Shown in pieces: positions 9,167 to 17,907 of a DNA stretch of 49,790 nucleotides. The stretch comes from Flavobacterium sp. HTF (GTDB lineage: Bacteria; Bacteroidota; Bacteroidia; Flavobacteriales; Flavobacteriaceae). The notes under the pieces are model-generated. The model saw only the letters and a list, made by a program, of their open reading frames with translations. It did no database searches and had not been told where the DNA came from. The position numbers and the translations under genes are program-made. The stretch is from positions 1 through 49,790 of the forward strand of contig NZ_QETH01000030.1 of assembly GCF_003105115.1 (NCBI RefSeq). Reading direction: 5' to 3'. Position 1 is the stretch's first letter; every line of letters starts with the position of its first letter.

Positions 9167-10323
9167 CTCAAATTGAAGTGTGTGCTTTTCTTGCTGAATT
9201 TCATTAAGAAAAAATATCTTAATGCATCGATTATGTGATTGTATGTATCAATAGGTATTGATGTTGAATTACCTTCTTTATCTTTTAACCACGTGTAATT
9301 TTGAAGTTCCTTTATTAAGTTTACACTTCTGGAAGTAACACGAAGCGGTTGTTCTTGAATCAGTTGAAGACCGTAATGAATTGAATCTTTACCCTTAATA
9401 ACTGGCAATACTGTAAGACCGTAATACTTTAATTCGGCAATCGATTTTGGTTCGGCCGAATCAGCATAGATTACAGCATTCTTTGCAGTACTGGATTTTA
9501 TAAGGGAAACTAATTGACTGTTTAATAAACCTTTTTGGTAAACGACTTCATCAATTATTACTTCTCCATTATAGCGGTAAACGCTAACCAATGCTGTTGG
9601 GTCATTGGTAAAACCAAAATCCAGACCCGAACCAAGTAACTCAGCATTTACAGGAACTGAATCTACTTCTGTCCAATCTGTAATAATTGCACCAGATTGA
9701 ATTCCAAGCTGACCCAATCCCATTACTTTCCAACGGTTTGCAAAATATTCAGAAGTTAATGCTTTTTCTCTCCAAGTCTCAATTTCAGTTACAATTTTAG
9801 AATCTAAAAATTCGTTGTCTTTATACGTGACAATCAGAAAATCGACATTATCTTGTCCTATTAAATCTGTGTGTGCATAAAATGGGGCTGTTGGATTATA
9901 ATCAAGGAATGTGAACTTTTTTGTTCTAATATTTAATTCCTGAAATGCTTCAAATGAGATATTATTTGCTTCGTTTACAAAAAGAATATCACGACGTGAA
10001 CCACGCAATTTTGTTGAATCATCGGCAGAAAAGAATTCAAACGTTGAATCATTTAGCTGGTAGGTTCTATCTGTTTTATTGTGAAACTTTTCATCATATA
10101 GACCCATTTTTATAATGATGTCTTGAAAGTCTTTGTAAGCTCCACGTTTAAGAACTGGCATTGATTCAGCAACAACTGATATTAAGACATTACGCTTTAA
10201 TGCATAAAGTATTAAGTAATGTAGTATTGAATATGTTTTACCAGCAGACGTTCCACCTTGAATACATCGTATTGGTTTTTGTAGTTCTGCGATTTTTGTA
10301 AAAGCAGTTGTTGGTGTAATCAT
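9154..10323 (-). CDS. Terminase large subunit
   Basis: This 389-aa DNA-packaging motor joins an N-terminal ATPase with a C-terminal RNase H-fold nuclease. Walker A is GGTSAGKT (23-30), Walker B with the catalytic acid is ILFVNEAN (113-120), and a coupling-type motif DYNPT follows at 141-145. Likely nuclease acids are D235 (GLDFGF), D288 (YADSAEPKS) and D366 (HIIDALRY). The architecture matches the Terminase_3 (PBSX-like) family. The start overlaps the last base of the small-subunit gene. It acts at the portal to translocate and cut DNA. Its position after capsid and portal genes is unusual. Confidence 0.95.
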   Translation of the reverse strand: MITPTTAFTKIAELQKPIRCIQGGTSAGKTYSILHYLILYALKRNVLISVVAESMPVLKRGAYKDFQDIIIKMGLYDEKFHNKTDRTYQLNDSTFEFFSADDSTKLRGSRRDILFVNEANNISFEAFQELNIRTKKFTFLDYNPTAPFYAHTDLIGQDNVDFLIVTYKDNEFLDSKIVTEIETWREKALTSEYFANRWKVMGLGQLGIQSGAIITDWTEVDSVPVNAELLGSGLDFGFTNDPTALVSVYRYNGEVIIDEVVYQKGLLNSQLVSLIKSSTAKNAVIYADSAEPKSIAELKYYGLTVLPVIKGKDSIHYGLQLIQEQPLRVTSRSVNLIKELQNYTWLKDKEGNSTSIPIDTYNHIIDALRYFFLMKFSKKSTHFNLRWKR

Positions 10324-10874
10324 TAAAACGGCAATTCATCTTCTTTTTCGTTATCGGTTAATGATTTAACTTCTTTTGATATTGATAGTTGGATTGGTTT
10401 TACTTCTTCGAAATCAGCGTTGATAAGGTTGTCAATTAATTTTCTCTGCTCTTCATTACCAGCTTGTATATTAATTACAGTTGATTGTTCATTTCTATTT
10501 TCAGAAATGTGTTTGAGATTCCATTCCGTAAACTTGCGTTCCATAATCCAAGCATATCTAGTCCACTGTCCGTTATTGTCTTCCATCATCTTTTTGGAAA
10601 GCAATTGTTTTTGTCTTATTAATGCGAGATTAATACATCCGACAAACTCTTTTCCGACTTCTTCATTTGGAGCATATTTTCCAGCTTTCCATTTTTCAAA
10701 TGTTGACATTGATATTTGGTTTTCTTCTGGCAATCTTCGATTTACTAAGAATACAAGGTCTTTATCTGATAAGAAAAGAATGTCTTCTTCACTTAAAATA
10801 TTTACTAATTCGAAAACCCACTCTTGCATTTTAAAAGGTCTTCCAGCTAACCTTTTTTCTATTCCATCACTCAT
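10323..10874 (-). CDS. Terminase small subunit (probable)
   Basis: This 183-aa protein probably recognises phage DNA for packaging. It is called from its position directly before the large subunit and from an N-terminal helical region resembling a DNA-binding HTH (about residues 20-75), followed by helices and an acidic tail ending DELPF. The frame is open up to 10988, but the ATG at 10874 is chosen. It gives a normal N-terminus (MSDGIEKRLAGRPFK) and lies 20 nt downstream of a late-type -10 box, whereas the upstream frame runs through the promoter and encodes an atypical hydrophobic stretch. No sequence motif is diagnostic. Confidence 0.7.
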   Translation of the reverse strand: MSDGIEKRLAGRPFKMQEWVFELVNILSEEDILFLSDKDLVFLVNRRLPEENQISMSTFEKWKAGKYAPNEEVGKEFVGCINLALIRQKQLLSKKMMEDNNGQWTRYAWIMERKFTEWNLKHISENRNEQSTVINIQAGNEEQRKLIDNLINADFEEVKPIQLSISKEVKSLTDNEKEDELPF

Positions 10875-10893
10875 ATTATTGTGTTTATACATT

Positions 10894-10923
10894 AATAATA
10901 CTATTGTTACGGTTGTTTGTAAA
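10894..10923 (-). promoter_or_regulatory. Late-type promoter of the terminase operon
   Basis: On the minus strand GCTTTACA (hexamer 10923-10918), 16 nt and GTATTATT (10901-10894) precede the terminase start at 10874. TTTACA with a TATTAT -10 at 17 nt resembles an E. coli sigma-70 promoter. It is divergent from the promoter of the PIN-gene island. Confidence 0.65.
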
Positions 10924-10973
10924 GCACGAAAAGAAATCGTGATATAACTGTTTTTCAAAAAATTAACTCCATT

Positions 10974-11005
10974 TTTACTCCAAAACAAAATTTTGTTGTA
11001 TAATT
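10974..11005 (+). promoter_or_regulatory. Promoter with embedded operator for the PIN island
   Basis: TTTACT (10974-10979), an 18-nt gap and GTATAATT (10998-11005, with a TATAAT core) lie 9 bp before the ATG at 11014. The perfect 14-bp palindrome AACAAAATTTTGTT (10984-10997) fills the spacer and touches the -10. That is where an autorepressor of a toxin-antitoxin pair would bind. The very short leader implies nearly leaderless translation. Confidence 0.55.
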
Positions 11006-11013
11006 GCTAGTAA

Positions 11014-11790
11014 ATGGAAAATACAGGTACACTTGTTATACGTGTATTAGGTGAGGCAAAAGGAGAAAAGCTAACTCCGTCTAACTACGATATAAAAGAA
11101 ATTGTTGGTCTTTTGGCAAACATTGAAGATATATTGTACCCTAATCAAAAAAATCGCCCTCTTATAACATATGAATTGGGTGAAGGTTCTGTATTGAATA
11201 AATTTAAAACAACTGTACAAGCTGTAATATCATCTACCGCAATATTTGCTAGTGTACAAGAAGCACAATCTACCGAACATTTAGAACCTCAAACAGCCAA
11301 GGCGATAGAGATAATTCAAAAAGTAGCTTATCAAAAAAATTATACATTTGAAATAAGTTCTTCAGAATCTGACTCTGTAATATTAGAAATCAACCCGCAA
11401 ACTAAATTCGTTATAACAAAGGATTATTTTGTAGAGACTGAACTATATGTGTATGGAGAACTTACAGATGCTGGCGGTAAAACGAAACCAAATTTGCATT
11501 TGGATACCGTAGAATATGGTGCACTAACTATACAAGTATCTAAAGATGTAATTAAAGAATTAGATGGCAATCCACTTTATCGAAATTTTGGTGCAAGAAT
11601 TAAAACGAAACAGCACGCAAGTACTGGGGAAATAGATAAATCATCAATTGTGTTTTTGGAACTAATTTCATACGATTCTAATTATGATGAAGAATATTTA
11701 AATTCCTGCATAAAAAATGCTACACCAAAATGGCAAGGTTTTGATAGTGATAAGTGGCTTGATGAAATGAGAGGAGGTTACGATGCTTAA
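11014..11790 (+). CDS. Unknown protein paired with a PIN-domain protein
   Basis: This 258-aa soluble protein has no signal peptide, membrane segment or recognised motif. The N-terminal part (about 1-60) is beta/alpha with an acidic helix (DIKEIVGLLANIEDI). A Ser/Ala-rich helix lies near 70-105 and a beta-rich C-terminal half ends in a Trp-containing tail (KWQGFDSDKWLDEMRGG). Its last 8 nt overlap the PIN gene, so the two are coupled. Both run against the late phage genes under a promoter with its own palindrome. I infer that it is the partner (antitoxin, sensor or regulator) of the PIN protein. It is far larger than a VapB antitoxin (about 80 aa). Confidence 0.75.
   Translation: MENTGTLVIRVLGEAKGEKLTPSNYDIKEIVGLLANIEDILYPNQKNRPLITYELGEGSVLNKFKTTVQAVISSTAIFASVQEAQSTEHLEPQTAKAIEIIQKVAYQKNYTFEISSSESDSVILEINPQTKFVITKDYFVETELYVYGELTDAGGKTKPNLHLDTVEYGALTIQVSKDVIKELDGNPLYRNFGARIKTKQHASTGEIDKSSIVFLELISYDSNYDEEYLNSCIKNATPKWQGFDSDKWLDEMRGGYDA
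11772..11777 (+). promoter_or_regulatory. Strong Shine-Dalgarno site for the PIN gene
   Basis: AGGAGG lies 5 nt before the ATG at 11783, inside the end of the upstream gene. Such strong sites are uncommon in Flavobacteriia, where translation starts are mostly A-rich. It supports the start at 11783 and suggests efficient coupled translation or a foreign origin. Confidence 0.6.
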
Positions 11791-12265
11791 AGCAGTACTA
11801 ATCGATACGTGTTTCCTAATTAAACTTTTAGACAACACCAGTGATTTACATCAAAATGCATTGGGATATTTTCAATATTTTCTAAAGGAAAAAATAGTAA
11901 TGAAGATATCTACTATTTCAATTGCAGAATATTGTGTAAGAGGAGATTTTGAAGATATTCCAATAAGAAATTTACAGATAATTAACTTCAATTTACCACA
12001 CGCACATCTTGCTGGAGGTTTTGCTGAAATCGTATTTAGACATAAAAGGAATGGTGCTATAAGTACTGATTTAAGAAGTATTATACCAAATGATACTAAA
12101 CTCTTTGCTCAAGCATCAATTGAGGAAAGCATTAACTGCTTTGTAACTTGTGATTCTAAAGCTGAAGCTATTTACAAAACGATATCTAGTGAACATAAAA
12201 TGAATTTTGACTTTTGGGACATCAACATAACCGTTAATGATAGAATAGGAATTTTACCATTTTGA
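11783..12265 (+). CDS. PIN-domain ribonuclease-like protein
   Basis: This 160-aa protein has the spaced acidic residues of the PIN nuclease fold: D8 in VLIDTCFLI, E49 in SIAEY, D104 in NDTKLFAQA and D124 in VTCDSKAE. PIN proteins of the VapC type are metal-dependent RNases that cleave tRNA, rRNA or mRNA in toxin-antitoxin systems. It is somewhat longer than typical VapC (about 130-140 aa). It starts within the end of the 258-aa partner gene and is followed by a bidirectional terminator. Toxin or defence activity is inferred; the substrate cannot be read from sequence. Confidence 0.8.
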   Translation: MLKAVLIDTCFLIKLLDNTSDLHQNALGYFQYFLKEKIVMKISTISIAEYCVRGDFEDIPIRNLQIINFNLPHAHLAGGFAEIVFRHKRNGAISTDLRSIIPNDTKLFAQASIEESINCFVTCDSKAEAIYKTISSEHKMNFDFWDINITVNDRIGILPF

Positions 12266-12300
12266 TTAAATGAAACCTGATGTTTCGAATTATAACAAAT

Positions 12301-12329
12301 AAAAAACCACCATTTTCAGGTGGTTTTTT
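12301..12329. terminator. Bidirectional terminator between PIN and holin genes
   Basis: AAAAAACCACC (12301-12311) and GGTGGTTTTTT (12319-12329) form an 11-bp stem with a 7-nt loop. There are T-runs on both strands, so it ends the plus-strand PIN transcript and the minus-strand holin transcript. Confidence 0.85.
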
Positions 12330-12332
12330 AAT

Positions 12333-12791
12333 TTAATCCTTTTTATCTTTTTTATCCTCAATCAGTTCGTTTAAATCAGATTTAATTCCTTTTAATTTCT
12401 CAATCATTTCCTTTAATAAAACCCAGAATGATTTGTTTCCTAACTTAATTGAAGATTCATCAATCGATTTTATTTCAATGTAAATCCATAAAGCTGTCAC
12501 AATTTTTGGTATTAAATATTTGATTCCAAAAAGCGTTTCATTTAATAGATGCTTGTTTATAAGGAATGACATTATAATCGTCATCATATAAAAAAATAAC
12601 TTCACTACTATATTGAAAAGTTTATGTGATTTGAAAGATTTTAATCCTTCCAATTTGATACTGGCATATATTCCAAAAGCTGTATCAAGCAAGACAAAAA
12701 GCATCATCAACCAAAGTAAACCAGCTATTGGGGTTAAAAACGTTCCGATAATCGAAACGCATATTGTTATTATTTTCAATTTTTTAATCAT
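12333..12791 (-). CDS. Phage holin
   Basis: This 152-aa membrane protein has three to four hydrophobic segments (about 7-40, 60-82, 88-110) and a highly charged C-terminus ending KDKKD. It resembles the phi29-type/Phage_holin_4 family. Such proteins form lesions in the inner membrane that release the endolysin and time lysis. It is the last gene before the terminator at 12301-12329 and follows the tail fibre. The endolysin is 10 kb away, which is unusual. Identification rests on topology, charge and phage context. Confidence 0.75.
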   Translation of the reverse strand: MIKKLKIITICVSIIGTFLTPIAGLLWLMMLFVLLDTAFGIYASIKLEGLKSFKSHKLFNIVVKLFFYMMTIIMSFLINKHLLNETLFGIKYLIPKIVTALWIYIEIKSIDESSIKLGNKSFWVLLKEMIEKLKGIKSDLNELIEDKKDKKD

Positions 12792-12828
12792 TAATTTTAT
12801 TCACTCATAGGTCGAATATTATGTTATT

Positions 12829-15800
12829 TTACCAGCTTGATAGAGCTGCTCTTGTCCAAGATGTACCACCCGCACAAACATATATGTAATCTGATGTTGC
12901 TATTATTTGACCTGTTGTACCAGAAGTTACACCTTGTGTCGGTGCTTCTTGAGTTGTCACCAAAGCAGTACCTTCAATAATTCCATTATCAAGTATTCTT
13001 GTTTTAACAACATCACCTTTAGTAATTTGGAAAGGAATACCCGTACCTGCTAAAGTATTATTAATCTTTAAACCATTACCAGCACTTGTATGTCTAATTT
13101 CTTGAGCGAATGAATCAGAAGCTTGAGCTTGTGATTGAATTCTTATACCCCTTTGACCACCAAAAACATAATTTGAAAGATTTAAGTCAATACCATAATT
13201 ACCACTGCTTTGTGTTCTTAAAGCTGTTCCACCAGCACTGATATAAATACCAGCACCTGCTCCACGTACATATAAAGCTTCAACTGAATCATTACTATTT
13301 CTAACAATTTGTAAACCTCCACCAGCTGTAGTTTCTATTGTCTGATATTCATTTTCGTCTTTAATACTAATTGCCTGAGCTATTAGTTTTTTAGCCTTGA
13401 TGTCATCACCATTATAAATTTCGGGTTGGGTAACCTTTAAATCATCAATAATTACAGCATCTATTCCTGATGAGCTACCACTGTCTTTATCATAACGAAA
13501 CGTAAAATCATAAGTAAAACCAGATGACATATAATATGTATATGATTCCCAATAACCATATGTGTTGCTTGTTCTGAATTGTTCATTACCACCAGTTAAA
13601 AATCTGAAATAATCATAACCGTTCTCAGCTTCAACATAATATCTAAATGAAAGATAACAATCATATACTGGTGTAATTGTAAAAGTAGCATCTGTTACTC
13701 CATTATCAGAAATAGCACCACTTCTTAATGCATAATTGCCATTATATGTTATAGCTGATTGGATAAACCAAGGTGTTGCACCTGTTGAAACTAATGGAGC
13801 AATAGTTCCACTTTCAAATCCTTGGTCAAGAATTGTAGTTTCTTCAATTATTTGACCTATTACAACAGTTCTATCAGCTAAAAAACTAATGTTACTACCT
13901 GACATATTCCCTAAAACATCACTTGTAAATGGAATAACACCAACTGGACTAGTATTTGTTAAGCCTGAATCACCACCCGAAGTTCCAACAACAACATTAC
14001 CTGATGCGTCAACACCTAAGTTAGAAACTGAAGTTCCTGTACCAACACTTTTAATGTTGAATCTATCAACGTAAGTGGTATTAGCGATTGTTCCTGTGAT
14101 ATTATTACCTAATATCATTGAATAATCAGCTTGCGCTGTAGACCCAGAACCGTGAACAAATGAACCGACTCCGTTTGCTTGAGAGTAATATCCACCAGCG
14201 TGAGAGAAGTGACCACCAGCTACTGTAAAATTATTTTGCGAATGTGATGATGTTCCATTAGCTTGTGTTCCGTTACCTTCTGCATTAGAAGCGAAACCAT
14301 TAGCTTTTGAACCAATACCTGATGCAACAGTATAATTTCCGTTAGCTTCACTACTACTACCAAATGCAGTACCATTGAAACCTTGTGCAGAACTTCCACC
14401 TTCAATTGCTACAAGTGAGTTACTACCATAACTTGCTTTCCAGAAATTTCCACCAGTCGTTCCTGTAATAACATTTCCATTTATGTCAATTGCTAAACCT
14501 GCAATTGAAGTTCCAGCACCAAATCTTTTAATATTTAATTGGTCAACATATGTCGTATCTGCCGTATTTCCTGTAATATTTCTACCTAATACGTTTACGA
14601 AATCAGCGTTTGCTGTACTTCCACTACCGTGAACGAATGAAGCGAAACCGTTAGCATAAGTTACATAACCGCCTGCGTGTGAATAAATTCCAGTGGCATT
14701 AGCATAAGCATTTTGTGCGTGTGAGAAATCTCCACTTGCAAGTGTGTGCGAGCCTTCTGCGTGAGAACCTTGTCCTCTAGCGATTGATACTAAACCTTCA
14801 GCGTGGCTGTAATTACCTTCTGCTCTAGATTGTGTACCCTCAGCGTGGGCTGTTTGTCCACTTGCATATGTAGCATTACCCTCTGCGTGTGAACCAACAC
14901 CACCGGCTATTGTTGTATTACCTTCAGCGTGTGATGATTGTCCAGAAGCAATTGAACTTGCACCTTCGGCGTGTGAAAAATCAGAGTTAGCTCTTGTACT
15001 ATAACCCTCAGAATGTGAAGCGTAACCATTAGCTCTAGTTCCATCACCTTGTGCAAATGAATAATTTCCATTGGCTTGAGTTCCTGAACCAAATGTCGCT
15101 GACGTGTTTCCATTAGCTATTGTATTTTGACCTGTAGCAAATGCTGTTGGTGAAATAGCTTGCGCATTATAACCAATAGCAAATGAACTTGAACCAGATG
15201 CAACCGTTGAATCACCCATTGCAACTGAGCGAATACCAATTGCTTTAGATAATAAACCTTGTGAGAATGAATCTTGGCCAATTGCTTGAGTCGCTGAACC
15301 AATTGCAACACCGTGTTGACCTGAAGCTTTTGAACCTGTATTACTTTGAACAACAGAATCACCACCTGTACCAGCAGACCAAATATTATTTAATAAAGTT
15401 GAACCAGTAATCACTTGTCCATTAGAATCTATTGCTAATCCAGCAACAAGTGTCCCTGTACCAAATCTTTTAATATTTAATCTATCAACGTGAGTTGTGT
15501 TATCGAATCCACCAATTATTCCATTACCTAAAACAACACTCCAATCACCAGTAACTGTTGAACCACTACCGTGAACAAATGAACCAACACTACTTGCTTG
15601 AGATTGTAAACCACCAGCGTGTGAAAAATCACCTTGTGCTATTGTTTCACCACCTTCTGAGTGTGAACCATTACCGTTTGATTGAGTTGAATTACCCTCA
15701 GCGTGTGAACCAAAACCATTAGCTTCAGTTGCTACACCTTCTGCGTGTGAGTTTGTACCTGTTGCTTTTGTGTTCTGACCTTCAACGTGTGATGCGTAAC

Positions 15801-17907
15801 CTAAAGCTTGACCGTTTATACCTTCTGCGTGACTATATGAACCACCAGCAAGAGTATTACGACCTTCAGCGTGTGATGTATCACCTGATGCAATTGAATT
15901 GAAACCTTCTGCGTGAGAAGTGCTTCCAATCGCTGATGTTAAGTTACCCTCAGCGTGTGAGTTGTTTCCTAACGCTTGAGTTGTTGAACCTTCTGAGTGA
16001 GCTTGGTTACCTTGAGCAAAAGTTTCAAAACCTTCTGCATAAGAAGTATAACCGTTAGCCTGTGAACCATTACCAATTGCTAATGAATAATCACCAGCCG
16101 CTGTTGAATTTGAGTTTACAGTAACGAATGAGTTAGCACCAGTACCAGCTGACCAATAGTTTGTTCCAGTTCCACCTGAACCAGCAGAACCTACAACAAC
16201 ACGACCATTAGCATCGATACCTAAGTTATTAAGGCTGACACCAGTTGGAACATTTTTTATATTTAATCCTTCAACGAATGTAACGTTTTGAGAATTACCA
16301 GTAATATTTGAACCTAATATAATACAAAAATCAGCATTAGCTTGTGAATTTAAACCGTGAACAAATGAGTTATAACCATTAGCTTTAGATTCTTCACCAC
16401 TTGCGAATGAAGCAGCACCTGAAGCAACGTTATTACCTCCAATAGCAAATGAATAACCACCTAACGCTTTAGAACCAATACCAGTTGCAAATGCGGCATT
16501 ACCTTCAGCAAGTGTATCAATACCAGTTGATGTTGAATAATTTCCTTTAGCGTATGTACCTGAACCCATAGCAGTCGATACGAAACCACCAGCGATTGAA
16601 TTTTGTCCAAAAACAGTTGAAGATGAACCTGATGCTGTTGTTGAATTACCAGCCGCAAATGCAAATCCATTTGTTGCTTTAGTATTAATACCAAAGGCAA
16701 CTGAATTAGGTGATATAGCAACGTTATTAGAACCGTGAGCAAATGATTGATTTCCACTAGCTACTGATTGGTAACCACCAGCGTGTGAATAATCACCTGA
16801 AGCAATAGAATAGTTTTCTGCGTGTGAAGCTAAACCTTGAGATTCTGATTGATAACCTTCTGCGTGTGAATAATTACCTTGAGATTTTGTGTTTTGACCC
16901 TCAGCGTGTGAAGCAAAACCAATAGATTGAGACAAGTAACCAAAAGCTGATGAGTTTTCACCACTAGCTTTTGTTGCTTCGTTTGCCGTAAATGCATTTT
17001 CACCACTTGCTAATGTAATATAACCTGTAGCTAGTGAATTGTAACCAGTTCCTGAAGAACTTTGTCCAATTGCTTTTGCGTGAACATTTGTTGCGATATT
17101 TCTACCACCAATTGTGACAGCATAATCCCCAAGAGCTTGGTTTTGTGCACCAGCGGCAAATGAATAATGACCGTGAGCTAAGTTTTTCTCACCTAAAGCA
17201 ACAGCCGTTGTTCCTGATGCTTCATTACCATATCCACCAACAATCGCGATATAACCATAAGCCGTTGAACCTGAACCCATAGAAGTTGAGCCAAATCCTG
17301 ATGCAATAGAATCGACACCCAAAGCTGTTGATTGATAACCTTGAGCAATTACATTTGTACCTAATGCTACTGAATTATCACCAATGGCTCTCGCTTTGAA
17401 ACCTTGTGCTAATGATGTATTTCCTTGAGCTTCCGCTTCAAAACCAACCGCAAATGAAAAATCTCCTGATGCAATATTATTTGAATGTTTTGATTTGATT
17501 CCACTAGTCCCTTGAGGTTGGAATTGGATGGCATTTGCCGTAGCATTAGAAACAGGTTTATCAGCATCAGATGTATTATCCACATTTGATAATCCTAAAT
17601 CATCTTTAGTCAATATTACAACACCCGTTTTTCCATTCACAGATTCGACATCACCACCACCTGAACCACCATCTTTTATAAACAATAGAGGTGCTAATAC
17701 AGACATCAACTGACTTTGGCTTGAATAAATACTGCCATTTACCTGCACTTGATTAAAAGGTGTGCTAGGCATTAATTGAAAATTCGTATCAAAGTAATTA
17801 TGTATGGCAATGTTAGTAGTGCCCTGTTTAATTACGATAAAGTTTTTTACATATTTTAAGCCATTTAAAGTAAAACTTGTTGAATTGATATTTTGTATTA
17901 CTTGCAT
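12829..17907 (-). CDS. Giant tail fibre with YadA-like beta-roll modules
   Basis: This 1692-aa protein probably binds the host surface. Residues 1-130 form a virion-attachment region with a SVNGKTGVV/LGLSNVDNTSDADKP linker common in tail fibres. About 135-1330 consist of many 14-residue left-handed beta-roll repeats (xSHAEGxxTxAxG) like those of YadA heads. Four connector modules (LGNNITG, then TTYVDxLNIKxxGTG and LxIDxxGxVVxG) interrupt them near residues 525, 790, 1095 and 1260. About 1350-1490 is a jelly-roll resembling choice-of-anchor J/MAM-like carbohydrate domains. The C-terminal 200 residues are beta-rich. No S74 chaperone is seen. The start is 1 bp from the end of the connector gene. 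Confidence 0.88.
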   Translation of the reverse strand: MQVIQNINSTSFTLNGLKYVKNFIVIKQGTTNIAIHNYFDTNFQLMPSTPFNQVQVNGSIYSSQSQLMSVLAPLLFIKDGGSGGGDVESVNGKTGVVILTKDDLGLSNVDNTSDADKPVSNATANAIQFQPQGTSGIKSKHSNNIASGDFSFAVGFEAEAQGNTSLAQGFKARAIGDNSVALGTNVIAQGYQSTALGVDSIASGFGSTSMGSGSTAYGYIAIVGGYGNEASGTTAVALGEKNLAHGHYSFAAGAQNQALGDYAVTIGGRNIATNVHAKAIGQSSSGTGYNSLATGYITLASGENAFTANEATKASGENSSAFGYLSQSIGFASHAEGQNTKSQGNYSHAEGYQSESQGLASHAENYSIASGDYSHAGGYQSVASGNQSFAHGSNNVAISPNSVAFGINTKATNGFAFAAGNSTTASGSSSTVFGQNSIAGGFVSTAMGSGTYAKGNYSTSTGIDTLAEGNAAFATGIGSKALGGYSFAIGGNNVASGAASFASGEESKANGYNSFVHGLNSQANADFCIILGSNITGNSQNVTFVEGLNIKNVPTGVSLNNLGIDANGRVVVGSAGSGGTGTNYWSAGTGANSFVTVNSNSTAAGDYSLAIGNGSQANGYTSYAEGFETFAQGNQAHSEGSTTQALGNNSHAEGNLTSAIGSTSHAEGFNSIASGDTSHAEGRNTLAGGSYSHAEGINGQALGYASHVEGQNTKATGTNSHAEGVATEANGFGSHAEGNSTQSNGNGSHSEGGETIAQGDFSHAGGLQSQASSVGSFVHGSGSTVTGDWSVVLGNGIIGGFDNTTHVDRLNIKRFGTGTLVAGLAIDSNGQVITGSTLLNNIWSAGTGGDSVVQSNTGSKASGQHGVAIGSATQAIGQDSFSQGLLSKAIGIRSVAMGDSTVASGSSSFAIGYNAQAISPTAFATGQNTIANGNTSATFGSGTQANGNYSFAQGDGTRANGYASHSEGYSTRANSDFSHAEGASSIASGQSSHAEGNTTIAGGVGSHAEGNATYASGQTAHAEGTQSRAEGNYSHAEGLVSIARGQGSHAEGSHTLASGDFSHAQNAYANATGIYSHAGGYVTYANGFASFVHGSGSTANADFVNVLGRNITGNTADTTYVDQLNIKRFGAGTSIAGLAIDINGNVITGTTGGNFWKASYGSNSLVAIEGGSSAQGFNGTAFGSSSEANGNYTVASGIGSKANGFASNAEGNGTQANGTSSHSQNNFTVAGGHFSHAGGYYSQANGVGSFVHGSGSTAQADYSMILGNNITGTIANTTYVDRFNIKSVGTGTSVSNLGVDASGNVVVGTSGGDSGLTNTSPVGVIPFTSDVLGNMSGSNISFLADRTVVIGQIIEETTILDQGFESGTIAPLVSTGATPWFIQSAITYNGNYALRSGAISDNGVTDATFTITPVYDCYLSFRYYVEAENGYDYFRFLTGGNEQFRTSNTYGYWESYTYYMSSGFTYDFTFRYDKDSGSSSGIDAVIIDDLKVTQPEIYNGDDIKAKKLIAQAISIKDENEYQTIETTAGGGLQIVRNSNDSVEALYVRGAGAGIYISAGGTALRTQSSGNYGIDLNLSNYVFGGQRGIRIQSQAQASDSFAQEIRHTSAGNGLKINNTLAGTGIPFQITKGDVVKTRILDNGIIEGTALVTTQEAPTQGVTSGTTGQIIATSDYIYVCAGGTSWTRAALSSW
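14000..17480 (-). repeat. Internal repeats of the tail-fibre gene
   Basis: The coding sequence holds dozens of 42-nt units encoding SHAEG/SxAxG beta-roll turns, grouped in blocks separated by four copies of a connector. The connectors start near 16330, 15540, 14620 and 14140, so block lengths differ (roughly 0.8, 0.9 and 0.5 kb). Such repeats can expand, contract or recombine. Confidence 0.8.

Noticed and set aside
10875..10988. Upstream start of the small terminase at 10988
   Set aside because: The extension covers the late-type promoter and encodes an atypical hydrophobic stretch.
13889..16757. Several open frames within the tail-fibre gene
   Set aside because: They are low-complexity, Leu/His/Gln-rich shadows created by the repeated coding sequence.
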